DNA of 64,000 nt, from positions 1-64,000 of the forward strand of contig NZ_JAHREP010000008.1 of assembly GCF_019084545.1 (NCBI RefSeq), given 5' to 3'. The notes under the pieces are model-generated. The model was not told the origin of the DNA and searched no databases. It saw only the letters and a list, made by a program, of their open reading frames with translations. This DNA comes from Marinobacterium ramblicola. GTDB taxonomy: Bacteria > Pseudomonadota > Gammaproteobacteria > Pseudomonadales > Balneatricaceae. Below are positions 50,601-60,428 of the stretch, one piece after another; the first letter of the stretch is position 1, and the number at the start of each line of letters is the position of its first letter. A program made the position numbers and the translations under genes.

Positions 50601-52875
50601 TGATGATGTTGCCTCTCGAGAGTACCCATCGCCAGTCTCCGGATTTGGTGCGCAGGCGATGCTCGGCCTCGTAATGATCGCTACGGCCGTACAGCATGTC
50701 ATCGAATGCGCGCAATGTCCGCGATTTGTCGTCCGGATGGATCAACTCGCGCCAGGTTTCGTAGGCCGGTGACAACTCGTCCGGGTGATAACCCAACATG
50801 GTAGCCCAGGTCCCGCTGAACGTTACGACATTGCGGACCAGATCCCAGTCCCAGAAGCCCAGTCTGCTACCCTCGATCACCCGCTGCAACTGCGCCCGAC
50901 TCTCGGCCAGTGCCCGCTCGCTGCGCTGTCGTTCTCTGATATCGGCCGCAGATGGAATGAGCTTGACGACCTCGCCCTGCTCATCGGTAACCGGTACGAG
51001 GCGGAAATCCAGCGTGATACTGGTACCATCAGCGAGACGAAAATCAAGATCATGCCGAATGTTCTCGCCGTTGCCGGCACGGCATAGGTCCTCTCGAATC
51101 CGCGCCTGTACGTCCGGCGTGCAAGCGAACCCATCAAGCTGATCGAACGGTTGTCCGATCACGGCGTCACGGGGCAGGCCGATGGCATTCAGCGCCGTAC
51201 GATTGATTTCAACGATGTTGCCAGCAGGACTGAGCTCCGCAACCATAACCGCCATATTGTCCAGAATGGATCGCAAACGGGTCTGCGCCGCCGTCAGCTC
51301 GGCCGTTCGGCGTTCGACATCGCGACGGACTCTGACATGCTGACTGGCTGCAATCAGCACCAGCAGGGTCGCAAACAGCAACACCAGCACAGCGGCCACC
51401 AGGTAAACCCGCATGGGCACGGACTGACCCGGTTCCCAGGGCATCAGCGACCAGGTCTGCAGTTGCATAACCGGCCCCAAAGGGTCATCCAGTTGCCCCA
51501 CCCAGTCCGGCTCTCGCACCGGAACCGCCTGCTGGAACAATGAAACCGGTGCGCGGCCCGATGTCGCCTGCTGAATCAGGCGGGCGGCCAGCTGGTGCTG
51601 TCGTAAATGGCCGGGAATCGATGAGGTTAGCCCGTCAATGGACAGACTGCCGACGGCAAATCCACGCAGCGCAGCTTGCCGCGCTGTCATGTTGGCCTGA
51701 GACGGATCGAACTCAGCCCGGAACAGCGGTACCAGCAGCAATCGCTCGAGCGCCCCCGTCGTGGATTGTCTGACGAGCGACTGTACCGGTCCACCGGTAA
51801 CCAGTGCACGCCTGACTGCGTCGTGATAAACCGGATCCGCTGCAATATCCAGCCCGGGTGTCACCTGTCGGTCGGGTTTCTTGGCCAGGAGACGGAGGCT
51901 GACAGCGGGCAGCTGCCCGGATGCCGCCGATACGGTCGGTTCTGAATTCAGCCCGGTACCAGGCGCTTCCAGAGCAGCCCAGGCCAGCCAAGCGATACTG
52001 TCTTGATTGAGCGCCCGGTGCGTGAAGCGCCTGAATGCCTCCGCCGTCACGACGGTGTCGGTGGCGAACAGATCGGCAATGGCTTCGACGGCTTGATTTT
52101 GTTGCCTGACTCGGCTGTTGATCTGATCACGCAGATATTCACTACCTGCCGCTATTTCTTGTTGATAGCCGATCTGTTCAGCTCGTGCCAGCCAGTAGTA
52201 ACCGGTCATCACCAGCGCCGCGGTCAGCACCGGAAGCAGCATGAACTGCAGCATCTTTCGCGATTCGCGCAGCCGGAGCAGACGCCAGCTTGCCAGAACC
52301 GGCACCACCAGCAGCACCCCGAGACTGTCCCCCGCCCACCAGGTTATCCAAATGGCCAGCAGCGCTTCGGCTGGCAGGCCCTGAATCCAGTACAGTCCCG
52401 CCGTTCCGACGGTCGCGGACAGGATACAGACAACGGGGCCACCTATCGTCAACAGCGTCACCAGCGGTGTTTTGCCGGCCGTCGTGGTAAGGACTTGTCC
52501 CGCGGGTCGCAGCAGCTGACTGCCAACGAGAGCCTGTGAACTGGCGCCAACGGCAAAGGTCGCAGACAACAGCACTGACGTACTTGGATCGCCCAACTCA
52601 GGCGAGCCCCGGCTCAGCATCGATGACAGGAAGGCTCCGAGCCAGATGCCGGGCCAGCAGCCCCGCCCCCAGAACATGATCGCGGCCACGGCCACTCCGG
52701 CGGCCGGCCAGAACGGCGCCGCCAGCGACGGCGGGCGGGCCAGCCAGAGGCTCAATTGCGCCAACAGCAGATAAACGCCGGCCAGAAGCAGGATTTGCCA
52801 GCCGCGGGTGCGGGGCAACGCGTTGGGTTGCCGGGAGTGTACAATTTGATGACCTGGCAAGGGTGTCATCTCCAT
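47650..52875 (-). CDS. Hybrid histidine kinase: MASE1-CHASE-PASx4-HK-REC-HPt
   Basis: The protein has 1741 residues from the ATG at 52875. The order is a MASE1-type membrane sensor (about 25-245), a periplasmic CHASE-like domain, another helix, four PAS domains (about 530-1070), HisKA with the phospho-accepting His in FLATMSHEIRTPLNGVIGM, and HATPase (GSGLGLAITHHLV). A degenerate receiver precedes a complete receiver (LLTDLHMPEMDGYQL) and an HPt domain (AHKLKSSAHSIGA). It is a full phosphorelay in one chain. It lies at the 3' end of a four-gene cluster with a second such kinase. A TTG ten codons upstream is a less likely start. Confidence 0.92.
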   Translation of the reverse strand: MEMTPLPGHQIVHSRQPNALPRTRGWQILLLAGVYLLLAQLSLWLARPPSLAAPFWPAAGVAVAAIMFWGRGCWPGIWLGAFLSSMLSRGSPELGDPSTSVLLSATFAVGASSQALVGSQLLRPAGQVLTTTAGKTPLVTLLTIGGPVVCILSATVGTAGLYWIQGLPAEALLAIWITWWAGDSLGVLLVVPVLASWRLLRLRESRKMLQFMLLPVLTAALVMTGYYWLARAEQIGYQQEIAAGSEYLRDQINSRVRQQNQAVEAIADLFATDTVVTAEAFRRFTHRALNQDSIAWLAWAALEAPGTGLNSEPTVSAASGQLPAVSLRLLAKKPDRQVTPGLDIAADPVYHDAVRRALVTGGPVQSLVRQSTTGALERLLLVPLFRAEFDPSQANMTARQAALRGFAVGSLSIDGLTSSIPGHLRQHQLAARLIQQATSGRAPVSLFQQAVPVREPDWVGQLDDPLGPVMQLQTWSLMPWEPGQSVPMRVYLVAAVLVLLFATLLVLIAASQHVRVRRDVERRTAELTAAQTRLRSILDNMAVMVAELSPAGNIVEINRTALNAIGLPRDAVIGQPFDQLDGFACTPDVQARIREDLCRAGNGENIRHDLDFRLADGTSITLDFRLVPVTDEQGEVVKLIPSAADIRERQRSERALAESRAQLQRVIEGSRLGFWDWDLVRNVVTFSGTWATMLGYHPDELSPAYETWRELIHPDDKSRTLRAFDDMLYGRSDHYEAEHRLRTKSGDWRWVLSRGNIISRDRDGSPLFVSGIHTDIHGKKELELALKDRETQLQDINANLEQLVAERTAQLYESDRFMRALLDALSAHIAVLDEWGVIVATNESWRKFAAANAESPERVSEGINYLEVCDRSGCEGAEVADLVRQVIHGECSEGSFEYPCHAPDEPRWFMCRVTRFQGDGPVRVVLAHQNITKRKLAEQTTRQLADELQATLQAVPDLLFDLDEQGRYHQVWSSDDSLLATQKPTLLGRQVNDVLPPEAAQTVMQAIQAAIETGHAQGHQIRLDLPQGPCWFELSAAAKRSQTEGPKRVMMLSRDITSRRQAEDSLRQLNDELEQRVQSRTEQLRQAQTEAEQANQAKSAFLATMSHEIRTPLNGVIGMVDVLEQTNLERHQLDMVELIRVSALSLLDIIDDILDLSKIEAGSLEMERAPFPVAAVVEKTCAMLDTLAAKKGVELTLFTDPNLPDEVLGDELRVRQILLNLTSNAIKFSSERDPGRVSVRAQAIADNAIRVKVAFQVADNGIGMDTETRSGLFTAFRQADASTTRRFGGSGLGLAITHHLVTMMDGEIQVESESGEGSVFTVTLPFDLASEADENASSPSLVGGLECLVVGSDSSMADDLIVYLTYAGASATRIADIQTALDSLGESVASRPPVLVIDAEGPSARILARLHQLSGADEVHCVVIERGQRRRPRLNDSSWIMVDGNVLTRQTLLSAVSLASGRLPIEQQWQQPGHLRVKVRPPTREEALQQGRLLLVAEDNEANQKVLAHQLALLGYAADIAENGHRALALWRNGDYALLLTDLHMPEMDGYQLSTAIRSEERNDDHKPIIALTANALKGEAKRCFDVGMDDYLTKPARLEELHSVLERWMPGGAPEPIDTSMERDRALSSSLHAAVDTSVLEGLVGDDPEVVHEFLQEFYRYGIKAAYELNRAFESGQVQEVGALAHKLKSSAHSIGALRLAECCDELEKIANAKGTTRLVELMDRFNTEMADVKAFLERR

Positions 52876-52934
52876 CGTCCCTGGTGAACGGAAGCAAACG
52901 CACAAAAAACGGCATGGGCCGGATGGTCAATGAT

Positions 52935-54128
52935 TCAACCGGAGTCGCTTGCTTTCAGATAAGTGTCGATTTTGCGAAGCAGCACAGCTTTATCGATTGG
53001 TTTGACTACAAAATCGGCGGCGCCCACCCTACGGCTTTGGATCACAACTTCTTTCTGGCCATGGTGCCCGGTAATCATCACAACGGGAATGGCTGCGAAA
53101 CGTTTGACGGATTTCAGCCGACGCGTCGTCTCGATACCGTTGACGTCCGGCAGCCCGACGTCCATTAGCACCAGGTCGGGACGGCGACGATGTAACAGCG
53201 AGAGCGCCTCATTGCTGGAAGATGCGAACAGCAGTTCCACACCGGCCCCGGACAGTATCTGACCCAGCAACTTTTGCTGATAGTCATCGTCATCGACCAC
53301 CAATACCAGAGGCCGCACGGCTTCGCACATTTTCTGTATCGCCCTGACAGACTCGAGCTGGGGCTCCAGCTCCTGCTTGAATTGTTCAGCCCACTGTCGC
53401 ATCGGCTGGATGGAGGCCTTGGCCGAGTCGAGGCTCTGGCCAATTTTTTCCCGTTTAAGTTGCTCGAGATCCTTTGCCAGACGGTCGATCACGGCTTCAT
53501 AGGTAGCGCGGTCCCAACTGCCGGTCGCCCCGGCACTTCGATCTTCAGCCAAGCGCTGGGTAAAACCATTCAGTGCGACGGTGATTTTTTCGCCGGCCTG
53601 GTCAAATGACCGGCCGGCAAGGTCGATATGCTCACTGCCCTTGGCCATGTTTTCCTTTAGCAGGGCTTCCAGGCCGGCAATTCGCCGGGCCTGGGCGGCA
53701 AATTCAGCAGGAGTGGGGCTACCCTCTTCACCGGTACTCATCTGCTCCAGGGCATGATGAACTTCCATGGCCAGCCGTGTCGAATCGTAGCCCAAGGGCC
53801 AGAACAGAACATAATTTGAGTAATAACCCTTTTTACACAGCGCATAGACCTGCTCCAATTCCCCTTTGCTGCAGAGGATGACGGTCCTGTGAGCCATGGT
53901 ATGGACCTGGGTGCTTAATCGATAAAGCCCGAGGTAGTACGCCTGTGCCTTCGCCAAACTGGTAAAAGCCAGTACCAGAACGGCGGGGCAATGCGCCTCG
54001 AAGTCCTCGACCGCCTTGTCCGGGTCGGTGGAGACCGCCAGATTGTCGAACTCCCGACGCAGCATTTCGAAAATGACCTCGGCATCATCCACGTCCTCGG
54101 CGGCAATCAGGATGCTTCTATTGCTCAT
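52935..54128 (-). CDS. Response regulator with N-terminal pseudo-receiver and C-terminal receiver
   Basis: A protein of 397 residues. The N-terminal 130 residues look like a receiver fold that lacks the phospho-acceptor Asp (AVLVLAFTSLAKAQAY). A helical, coiled-coil-rich linker (about 155-275) follows. A complete C-terminal receiver has the acidic DDDD cluster (LVVDDDDYQQKLL), the Asp in VLMDVGLPDVNG and Lys in FVVKPIDKA. There is no output domain, so it may relay phosphate or bind partners. It is 7 bp downstream of the REC-EAL gene and upstream of the second hybrid kinase. Confidence 0.87.
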   Translation of the reverse strand: MSNRSILIAAEDVDDAEVIFEMLRREFDNLAVSTDPDKAVEDFEAHCPAVLVLAFTSLAKAQAYYLGLYRLSTQVHTMAHRTVILCSKGELEQVYALCKKGYYSNYVLFWPLGYDSTRLAMEVHHALEQMSTGEEGSPTPAEFAAQARRIAGLEALLKENMAKGSEHIDLAGRSFDQAGEKITVALNGFTQRLAEDRSAGATGSWDRATYEAVIDRLAKDLEQLKREKIGQSLDSAKASIQPMRQWAEQFKQELEPQLESVRAIQKMCEAVRPLVLVVDDDDYQQKLLGQILSGAGVELLFASSSNEALSLLHRRRPDLVLMDVGLPDVNGIETTRRLKSVKRFAAIPVVMITGHHGQKEVVIQSRRVGAADFVVKPIDKAVLLRKIDTYLKASDSG

Positions 54129-54135
54129 CGTCCCG

Positions 54136-55329
54136 TCACTCCGTCAATCCGGTCCGGCGGACCTGCCACTCCTGTATCCAGGACGGGAGCGTCTGCGCCG
54201 GCATAGGCTTGGCGATAAAGTAGCCTTGCGCCACATCACAACAAGCCAGGCGGGAGAGGAAATGCCAGTCGGCAAGGTTCTCCACGCCTTCGGCGACCGA
54301 TTTCATCCCCAACCGGCGAGCCAAATCGAGACTGGCCTCCAGGATCGCCCGACACGATGCGTTATCGCCGGCATCGTGCACAAAGCCTGAGTCGACTTTC
54401 AGTTCATTGAAGGGAATGTCCCGTAACTGGGTCAGGGTTGAATGGCCGGTGCCGAAGTCGTCGATCGACAGCGTAATGTTCTTGAGTCGAAGCCGGGTCA
54501 GAATGTCCAGCGCCGTCAACGGATTTTGCATCAACTGCGATTCGGTCACTTCCAGGATCAGCAGTGACAGATCGAAATCCAGATCCTGTGCCGCCTTGAC
54601 AATAAAATCCGGGAAATCCAGCGATACCAGATTACTCATCGAAATATTGACCGCGACACTCAGTCGTAGCTGGCTGGCCTGCCAGTCTCGGCAGTGTCGC
54701 AACGCATTGAGCAGCACCAGCCGGGTCAGGTCGTCGATTAGACCATTCTGCTCAGCCGTAGAGATGAACTGGTCGGGAAACACCAGCCCATCATATGGAT
54801 GCTGCCAGCGCACCAGCGCCTCGACCCCCACCACCTCGCGGCTGCACATCGACACCTTGGGCTGATAATAATTGATCAGCTCGCCATTCTCGATCGCGCT
54901 CGCTACCGCCTCGACGGAATATATCTTTCTGTCCGCCCTTCGGGGTTTCGCAGCGGGCGAAGCCTGGCCCTGCAGAATCCCGCGCAACTGAACCGGCGTA
55001 ATGGGTTTTTGCAGGGCGCCAAGCACCTTCAGTCTATGAGCCTGTGCCAGATACTGGACGGTCGACAAAATACGCTCGTCCTCGCCACTCATCAGCACCA
55101 GACCGCCCTGAAACTCCATATGTGCCAGATGCCGTACCAGCTCGACGCCATCCATTCCGGGCATCTGAATATCGCAGAAGACGATCTCCATCTGCTGTCG
55201 GTCTGCCAGCGCCTCCAGTGCATCGTTGGCGCTTTCGCAGGTCATTACCTCCGGCTGACCGAGATTCGCCAGTTGCAGCTTCAACAGCTTGAGCACAAAA
55301 GCATCATCGTCGATAACCAGAATGTTCAT
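54136..55329 (-). CDS. REC-EAL response regulator (c-di-GMP phosphodiesterase)
   Basis: A protein of 397 residues. A receiver domain (MNILVIDDDAFVLKLL, phospho-Asp in VFCDIQMPGMDG, Lys in LQKPITP) is joined to an EAL domain with intact VGVEALVRWQHP, LEVTESQLM and DDFGTGHSTL motifs. The architecture is like VieA and PvrR without the DNA-binding part. The ATG at 55329 has GGGAG seven bases upstream and lies just after the stop of the first hybrid kinase. In-frame sequence further upstream belongs to the end of that kinase gene. It is the likely output of the cluster. Confidence 0.93.
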   Translation of the reverse strand: MNILVIDDDAFVLKLLKLQLANLGQPEVMTCESANDALEALADRQQMEIVFCDIQMPGMDGVELVRHLAHMEFQGGLVLMSGEDERILSTVQYLAQAHRLKVLGALQKPITPVQLRGILQGQASPAAKPRRADRKIYSVEAVASAIENGELINYYQPKVSMCSREVVGVEALVRWQHPYDGLVFPDQFISTAEQNGLIDDLTRLVLLNALRHCRDWQASQLRLSVAVNISMSNLVSLDFPDFIVKAAQDLDFDLSLLILEVTESQLMQNPLTALDILTRLRLKNITLSIDDFGTGHSTLTQLRDIPFNELKVDSGFVHDAGDNASCRAILEASLDLARRLGMKSVAEGVENLADWHFLSRLACCDVAQGYFIAKPMPAQTLPSWIQEWQVRRTGLTE

Positions 55330-55345
55330 GAACGCTCCCTTTAAA

Positions 55346-58300
55346 CTATTTTCCTGAAAGCCAGGTATCGATGCAGGACTCGACAGCTGCCATTGCCGTG
55401 TCGAACCGAGTTGCACACTCTCCAATCGCCTGGTGGTCCTGAGACCGGCAAGCGTTTTCAAGTTCAGCACAGATATCCCCCAAGGTGATGGCACCAACCG
55501 ATCGCGACGATGACTTCAGCTTATGCGATATCGCCGCCACCTGCGCAATATTCGGCTGCTCCAATGCTTTTTTAAGCTCACTGGACAGATGCTGTGCCGA
55601 CATTCGATATTCCACCATCAGCTCTCGCACCATAGGCATGTCGCCCCCCACCAAATCGGTCACGACACTGATATCGACGGCCTCGGGAGAGGCGTCGTCA
55701 CTTGGCTGCGCTACATTCGTATCAACAGCAGACGGGAGCCATTCACGCAAGGCGGCATGAAGCGCCGACAATCGAATCGGCTTGGTCAGATAGGCGTCCA
55801 TCCCGGCGTTCAAGGATCGCACCTCCTCCCCACGCAACGCATTGGCAGTGAGTGCCAATATGGGGATATGCGCCGACTCTCCCTCTTCTCTACGAATCGC
55901 CTCGGCCAATTGATAGCCATCCATCTCCGGCATATGCAGATCCGTCAACACCAAGCCATACGCCCCTTTCTGCCACATCGTAAGGGCCTCCCGTCCGTTA
56001 TGGGCGAGCTCACCGGTATACCCCAGGAGTTCCAACTGCTTCAGTATGACCTTCTGATTGATGTGATCATCCTCGGCGATCAGGATTAGCTGCCCCTTTG
56101 CCCGAGCTTCGGTAATCGATAAAGGTTCAATCCGGGCACTCATCCGGTTCAGCTCTTCATCAGCGTATTCGATTTCCGGAGACGCCTTGCCGACCAGCGT
56201 CGCCAGCGCACGTAACATCCTGCGACGCGACAAGGGAACAGCATCCAGATAGATAATAGCCTGCGGCGCCGTTGCTTCCGGTCGATGTGGATTACGGGTG
56301 ATCAGCAACTGCGGCAGATTCGGCGTGGCGATAAAGACCTGTTGCAGCTGATCGGCCTCAACCCGTTCACGTCCGATACAATGTACAACCACGTCAGCCT
56401 TTTGCCCTTGCTGTAACAATCGTGCAGCCTGCGATTGATCCTGCACCATCGTCAGTTGGGCTCCGGCCTGCTCGAGATAGGAGCGAACGATGTCGCTATC
56501 CTGGCCGTCATCGGCCACCAGCACAATATTCATACCCGAGAGATCCTCGAACGGGGCCTCCCGATCCGGTTCAATTACGTCCACCACTTCGATCGGCAAC
56601 GTCACAGTGAAACACGCCCCGGTCCCGGGCGAGCTGTCGACATCGATCGTACCTTGCATCATGTCAAGCAAGCGCTTGCAGATTGCCAGCCCCAGACCCG
56701 AGCCCCCGAATCGGCGGGTTGTGGAAACCTCCCCTTGGCTGAAGAATCTGAACAGGTTGCCCAGCGTCGCAGCGTTCATGCCGATGCCATTATCGACGAC
56801 CTGAAAGCGCAGCCGCCGAGGGTCTCCCTCGCAGAATTCGACTCTCAACTGTACCCGACCGCGGATGGCTTCCCGCCCACTGCTGAATTTGATGGCATTG
56901 CCTACCAGGTTCACGAGTATTTGACGCAATCGGGTCGGATCCGTTTTTAGAAGCACCGGCATCGCCGGATCGATATACAGGGACAGATCGACGTCCTTGC
57001 CGGCGGCCATGGCGGCGAGCGAGCCTATGACACCTTCGAGCAGGTCCGCGATCGATACCTCGATGTGCTCGATATGCAGCTGCCCGGCTTCGATCTTCGA
57101 AAAATCCAGGATGTCATCAATGATGCCCAGCAGTGAAAACGCCGAGTCCCTTATTGTATTGACCGCGTCCCGTTGCTGTCCTTTCAGATCGCTGCGGGAC
57201 AACACTTCCACCATGCCGATAACGCCGTTCATCGGCGTGCGAATTTCGTGACTCATGGTCGCGAGAAATGCCGATTTGGCGCGATTTGCCTGTTCGGCTT
57301 CAACCTTGGCCAAGGCCAGGGCCTGATTGGCCTCGCGTAATTCAGTGGTACGTTCGGCCACCCGCTCGGCCAGCCGTTCGCGCTCCCGCTCGACCGCAAG
57401 GTTGGCCTGAGTCAGCTTGTCGGAGGTCTGTTGCAGCTGATGAAGGGCTTGCTCCCGTTCCGTCACATCGCGGGCAAGGGTAATAAAGCGGGTTCGTCCG
57501 GACCGCATCAGCAAATATTGAATGCTGACGTCGACGGACAGTGTATGGCCGTCCCGGTGGCGGTATTGGGTGGTGAACCTCAGGTGGTTTATGCGCTCGC
57601 TCCTTAGCGGCTCGAGTTTGGTGCGCAACGCGGGTTCGTCGAAGGCCGGGATAACGTCCACAGGTGTCATCTGTACCCATTCATCCTGTGAGTAACCCAG
57701 CATCCGTACTGCGCCTTCATTCACGTAGCTGAACCGAAGGCTGTCCGGATCAAAGATCAATGCCGCATCATCGATGGCGTTCAGCATGGCATTGGCCTCG
57801 CGCATGACTTCTTCGGAATGCCGGCGTTGCGATGCATCCCTGACAAAAGCCAGTACCAGGGTACTGTCATCAGCCTGCATGGGACTGAGGCTGATATCGA
57901 CCGGGAAGGTTGTACCGTCTTTTCGCAATCCCAGCAGGCTGTCCCGCTGACCGGCACCCATCAAGCGTGGTTCCGGCCTGCCCACATATTGCTCGCGCAC
58001 CGAGCGATGAGCTACCCTGGAGCCCTCCGGTATCAAGATTTCGATCGCTCGGCCGCACAGTTCGCCCCGCCCCCAGCCGAACAGCAGTTCCGCCTGCCGA
58101 TTGAGCTGTAAGATCTCTCCCGAGGCATTGGTAATAAAGATGGCATCCGGCGCAAACTCGAACAAATCGGAGAAACGCCGGGCGATCTGGTGAATTTCGG
58201 TAATGTCGTGCAGGGTGACAACCGCGCCTTGCTTCGTGCCGGCGGCATCGAACAAGGGACCACCGCTGGCCAACACGATACGCCTCGGTTTTCCCTTGGC

Positions 58301-60283
58301 GACGATGTTGATTTCGACATTGTGTAACTGTTCGCCGGCCAGTGCCCGTATGAGAGGCGTTTGCTCGTAAGCCAAAGGCGTAACACCGTCAGGCCCATAC
58401 AGGTTATCCCGGACATCGCACTCCGGCGGGTATTTCTCAATACCATGCCAGCGGCGCACAGTTTTGTTGAGCAGCGTCAATCGTCCGTCCAGGCCGCAGG
58501 CGACAACACCTTCCGCGAGGTTGTCCAGCACCAGTCGGTTCAGCGCCACCTGGCGCTGCAGTTCCTCGGTACGTTCTTCGACACGCCGCACCAGATTGTC
58601 ATTGAGTTGACGAATCTGCGCCTGGTCATGGTGGCGCTCGGTGACATCTCGCGCAACGCACAGCAATCGTTCTGGATTCCCTCCGGTATCCAGAATAGGC
58701 CTGATAATCACTTCCCACCATGATGGTGCCCCTTCGGGTGGCACGTACTGCCCTTCGAAGCCTCCAGTCGCTCCACGACTTGCTTCCTCCAGCGCCTTGG
58801 CCGCAGCCGTCCGATGCTCTCCCAGCCAGTACCTTTCCAGCCAGTTTGATCCAATCGCAGTGTTCGCTGATTGAACATCGCTGCTTGTCCGTCCCTGTGC
58901 AAAAATTTGCTCGACTCGGCCATCGAGACTCAGCACCACGAGGACGTCGGGAGAACTTTCGATGATGGCGCGAACATAACGCTCGCTGTTCGCCAGCGAC
59001 AGTTCAGCGTCGGCCAGCTCAATCATCACCGCTCGAATGCCGCGAAACAGCAGGACGGAAAAGATAGCGGAACCCGCTAATGTCAGCATCAGCAAGAGCA
59101 GCGACAGGCGCCGGTAAGAAACCGCCTCCTCCCCGTACTGAAATATCCGCAGACGGGCCACATCGTCCAGATAGCCGGCTCGCTTGTGCAGCTCTCGGAC
59201 TCTCTCAATGGTACCACCACCTATCGATGACGAACGGCCGTCAGGCCGGTCCAGCCTCCCGACTATCCCGGCTGCAGGAGAAATTGCGTGCATCCCTGAT
59301 CGTGTCAACGATTCCAACTCTGAAACCAATCGGGTGAGTCGACTGTCGTCTGACACCAAGGCTCGAAGGTATTGTATCTGTACCTGCAAATCTTGTTGCA
59401 GCCGCAGCCTGGCACCACTCTGGTCGGCATCCGGTTGAAGGACGCTCCGCTCGGTTGTTTCGATCTCGCCCAAGGTCGCGCCGAAGGCGTTGAGCTCGGC
59501 CCGAAACTCCTGCATCCGTGCGATTCTCTGCGCGGCATTGACAAAGCCCTCACCAAACAGATAGGTGTATTTCCCGCCACTGACCAACAGAAGGAAAATT
59601 GCGATAAATCCGGCCAGCACTTTGACTTCTATCTGTTGTTGACTGCGTCTGGTCGTCCCCGGGTCTCGCAGGCTAGCCAGCAAAGTCGCGGACGCCAGTA
59701 GCAGGAAGCCAACTACCGTGACTAACGACATGGGCGACAGGTTTGCAAGGCTGAACATCCCAGACCGACCCGCCAGATAATCGAGTGCAGACAGTATGCT
59801 GAGGATCAATGAGAGGGCCGCCAGCGGGTTGACCAGTCCGCGCAGCCTGGGGCATGACAGTCCGGCCAGCGCGCCACCCAAGAACATAAAGGTCACGGCA
59901 CAATAGGGGGACATGCGTCCTTCGACGTCAGTTTCCAGCCATCCGAACTCACCGAGGGGGCGCTCTGTTTGCCCTCCTGTCCAGGAAAACAGATATCCGC
60001 CCAACGTTGCCAGTCCCAACAGGCTTACGACCATTGGCATCAACCAAGCCAGGCGCGAATAGGGAGTCGTTGTCTCTGATCCCTGAAGCCAGAGAGCACT
60101 TCCGGCCAGCATGAGTCCAATCGCCGTATCCATGCGCACGGGGCGAATACCCGGCCACAGTTCACTCAGGAGGGTGAAGCCGCTTAACTGGCCCACCAGG
60201 GCGAAAACGCTGAGCCCTATGGTTACAGCAGCGGCAGTGCGCACCGCAGGTCTTCCCAATCTATCGCATCGCAGTTGTCGCAT
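55346..60283 (-). CDS. Hybrid histidine kinase: multi-TM sensor-CHASE3-PASx4-HK-REC-HPt
   Basis: The protein has 1645 residues. Seven or so N-terminal helices (about 15-210) form an unrecognised membrane sensor. A CHASE3-like segment with ETTERSVLQPD follows (about 225-400), then four PAS domains (about 425-975) and HisKA with His in FLATMSHEIRTPMNGVIGM. HATPase (GSGLGLAICKRLL), a receiver lacking its Asp, a complete receiver (VLTDLHMPEMDGYQL) and HPt (SHKLKSSSRSVGA) end the protein. Its C-terminal half is clearly paralogous to the kinase at 47650. It starts the cluster and is divergent from the binding-protein gene. Confidence 0.92.
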   Translation of the reverse strand: MRQLRCDRLGRPAVRTAAAVTIGLSVFALVGQLSGFTLLSELWPGIRPVRMDTAIGLMLAGSALWLQGSETTTPYSRLAWLMPMVVSLLGLATLGGYLFSWTGGQTERPLGEFGWLETDVEGRMSPYCAVTFMFLGGALAGLSCPRLRGLVNPLAALSLILSILSALDYLAGRSGMFSLANLSPMSLVTVVGFLLLASATLLASLRDPGTTRRSQQQIEVKVLAGFIAIFLLLVSGGKYTYLFGEGFVNAAQRIARMQEFRAELNAFGATLGEIETTERSVLQPDADQSGARLRLQQDLQVQIQYLRALVSDDSRLTRLVSELESLTRSGMHAISPAAGIVGRLDRPDGRSSSIGGGTIERVRELHKRAGYLDDVARLRIFQYGEEAVSYRRLSLLLLMLTLAGSAIFSVLLFRGIRAVMIELADAELSLANSERYVRAIIESSPDVLVVLSLDGRVEQIFAQGRTSSDVQSANTAIGSNWLERYWLGEHRTAAAKALEEASRGATGGFEGQYVPPEGAPSWWEVIIRPILDTGGNPERLLCVARDVTERHHDQAQIRQLNDNLVRRVEERTEELQRQVALNRLVLDNLAEGVVACGLDGRLTLLNKTVRRWHGIEKYPPECDVRDNLYGPDGVTPLAYEQTPLIRALAGEQLHNVEINIVAKGKPRRIVLASGGPLFDAAGTKQGAVVTLHDITEIHQIARRFSDLFEFAPDAIFITNASGEILQLNRQAELLFGWGRGELCGRAIEILIPEGSRVAHRSVREQYVGRPEPRLMGAGQRDSLLGLRKDGTTFPVDISLSPMQADDSTLVLAFVRDASQRRHSEEVMREANAMLNAIDDAALIFDPDSLRFSYVNEGAVRMLGYSQDEWVQMTPVDVIPAFDEPALRTKLEPLRSERINHLRFTTQYRHRDGHTLSVDVSIQYLLMRSGRTRFITLARDVTEREQALHQLQQTSDKLTQANLAVERERERLAERVAERTTELREANQALALAKVEAEQANRAKSAFLATMSHEIRTPMNGVIGMVEVLSRSDLKGQQRDAVNTIRDSAFSLLGIIDDILDFSKIEAGQLHIEHIEVSIADLLEGVIGSLAAMAAGKDVDLSLYIDPAMPVLLKTDPTRLRQILVNLVGNAIKFSSGREAIRGRVQLRVEFCEGDPRRLRFQVVDNGIGMNAATLGNLFRFFSQGEVSTTRRFGGSGLGLAICKRLLDMMQGTIDVDSSPGTGACFTVTLPIEVVDVIEPDREAPFEDLSGMNIVLVADDGQDSDIVRSYLEQAGAQLTMVQDQSQAARLLQQGQKADVVVHCIGRERVEADQLQQVFIATPNLPQLLITRNPHRPEATAPQAIIYLDAVPLSRRRMLRALATLVGKASPEIEYADEELNRMSARIEPLSITEARAKGQLILIAEDDHINQKVILKQLELLGYTGELAHNGREALTMWQKGAYGLVLTDLHMPEMDGYQLAEAIRREEGESAHIPILALTANALRGEEVRSLNAGMDAYLTKPIRLSALHAALREWLPSAVDTNVAQPSDDASPEAVDISVVTDLVGGDMPMVRELMVEYRMSAQHLSSELKKALEQPNIAQVAAISHKLKSSSRSVGAITLGDICAELENACRSQDHQAIGECATRFDTAMAAVESCIDTWLSGK

Positions 60284-60428
60284 GTGGGACCATCGTTGCC
60301 TGAATCAAAACAACATCATCAAAGCTGTAAACTTAACACTTATCAAGATATCGTTGTCCTCCTGCCATGGAGCGAAATATCGGCATCATGTTTGGCACCA
60401 TCACGATAACAACAAAGGCGTAGCATCC

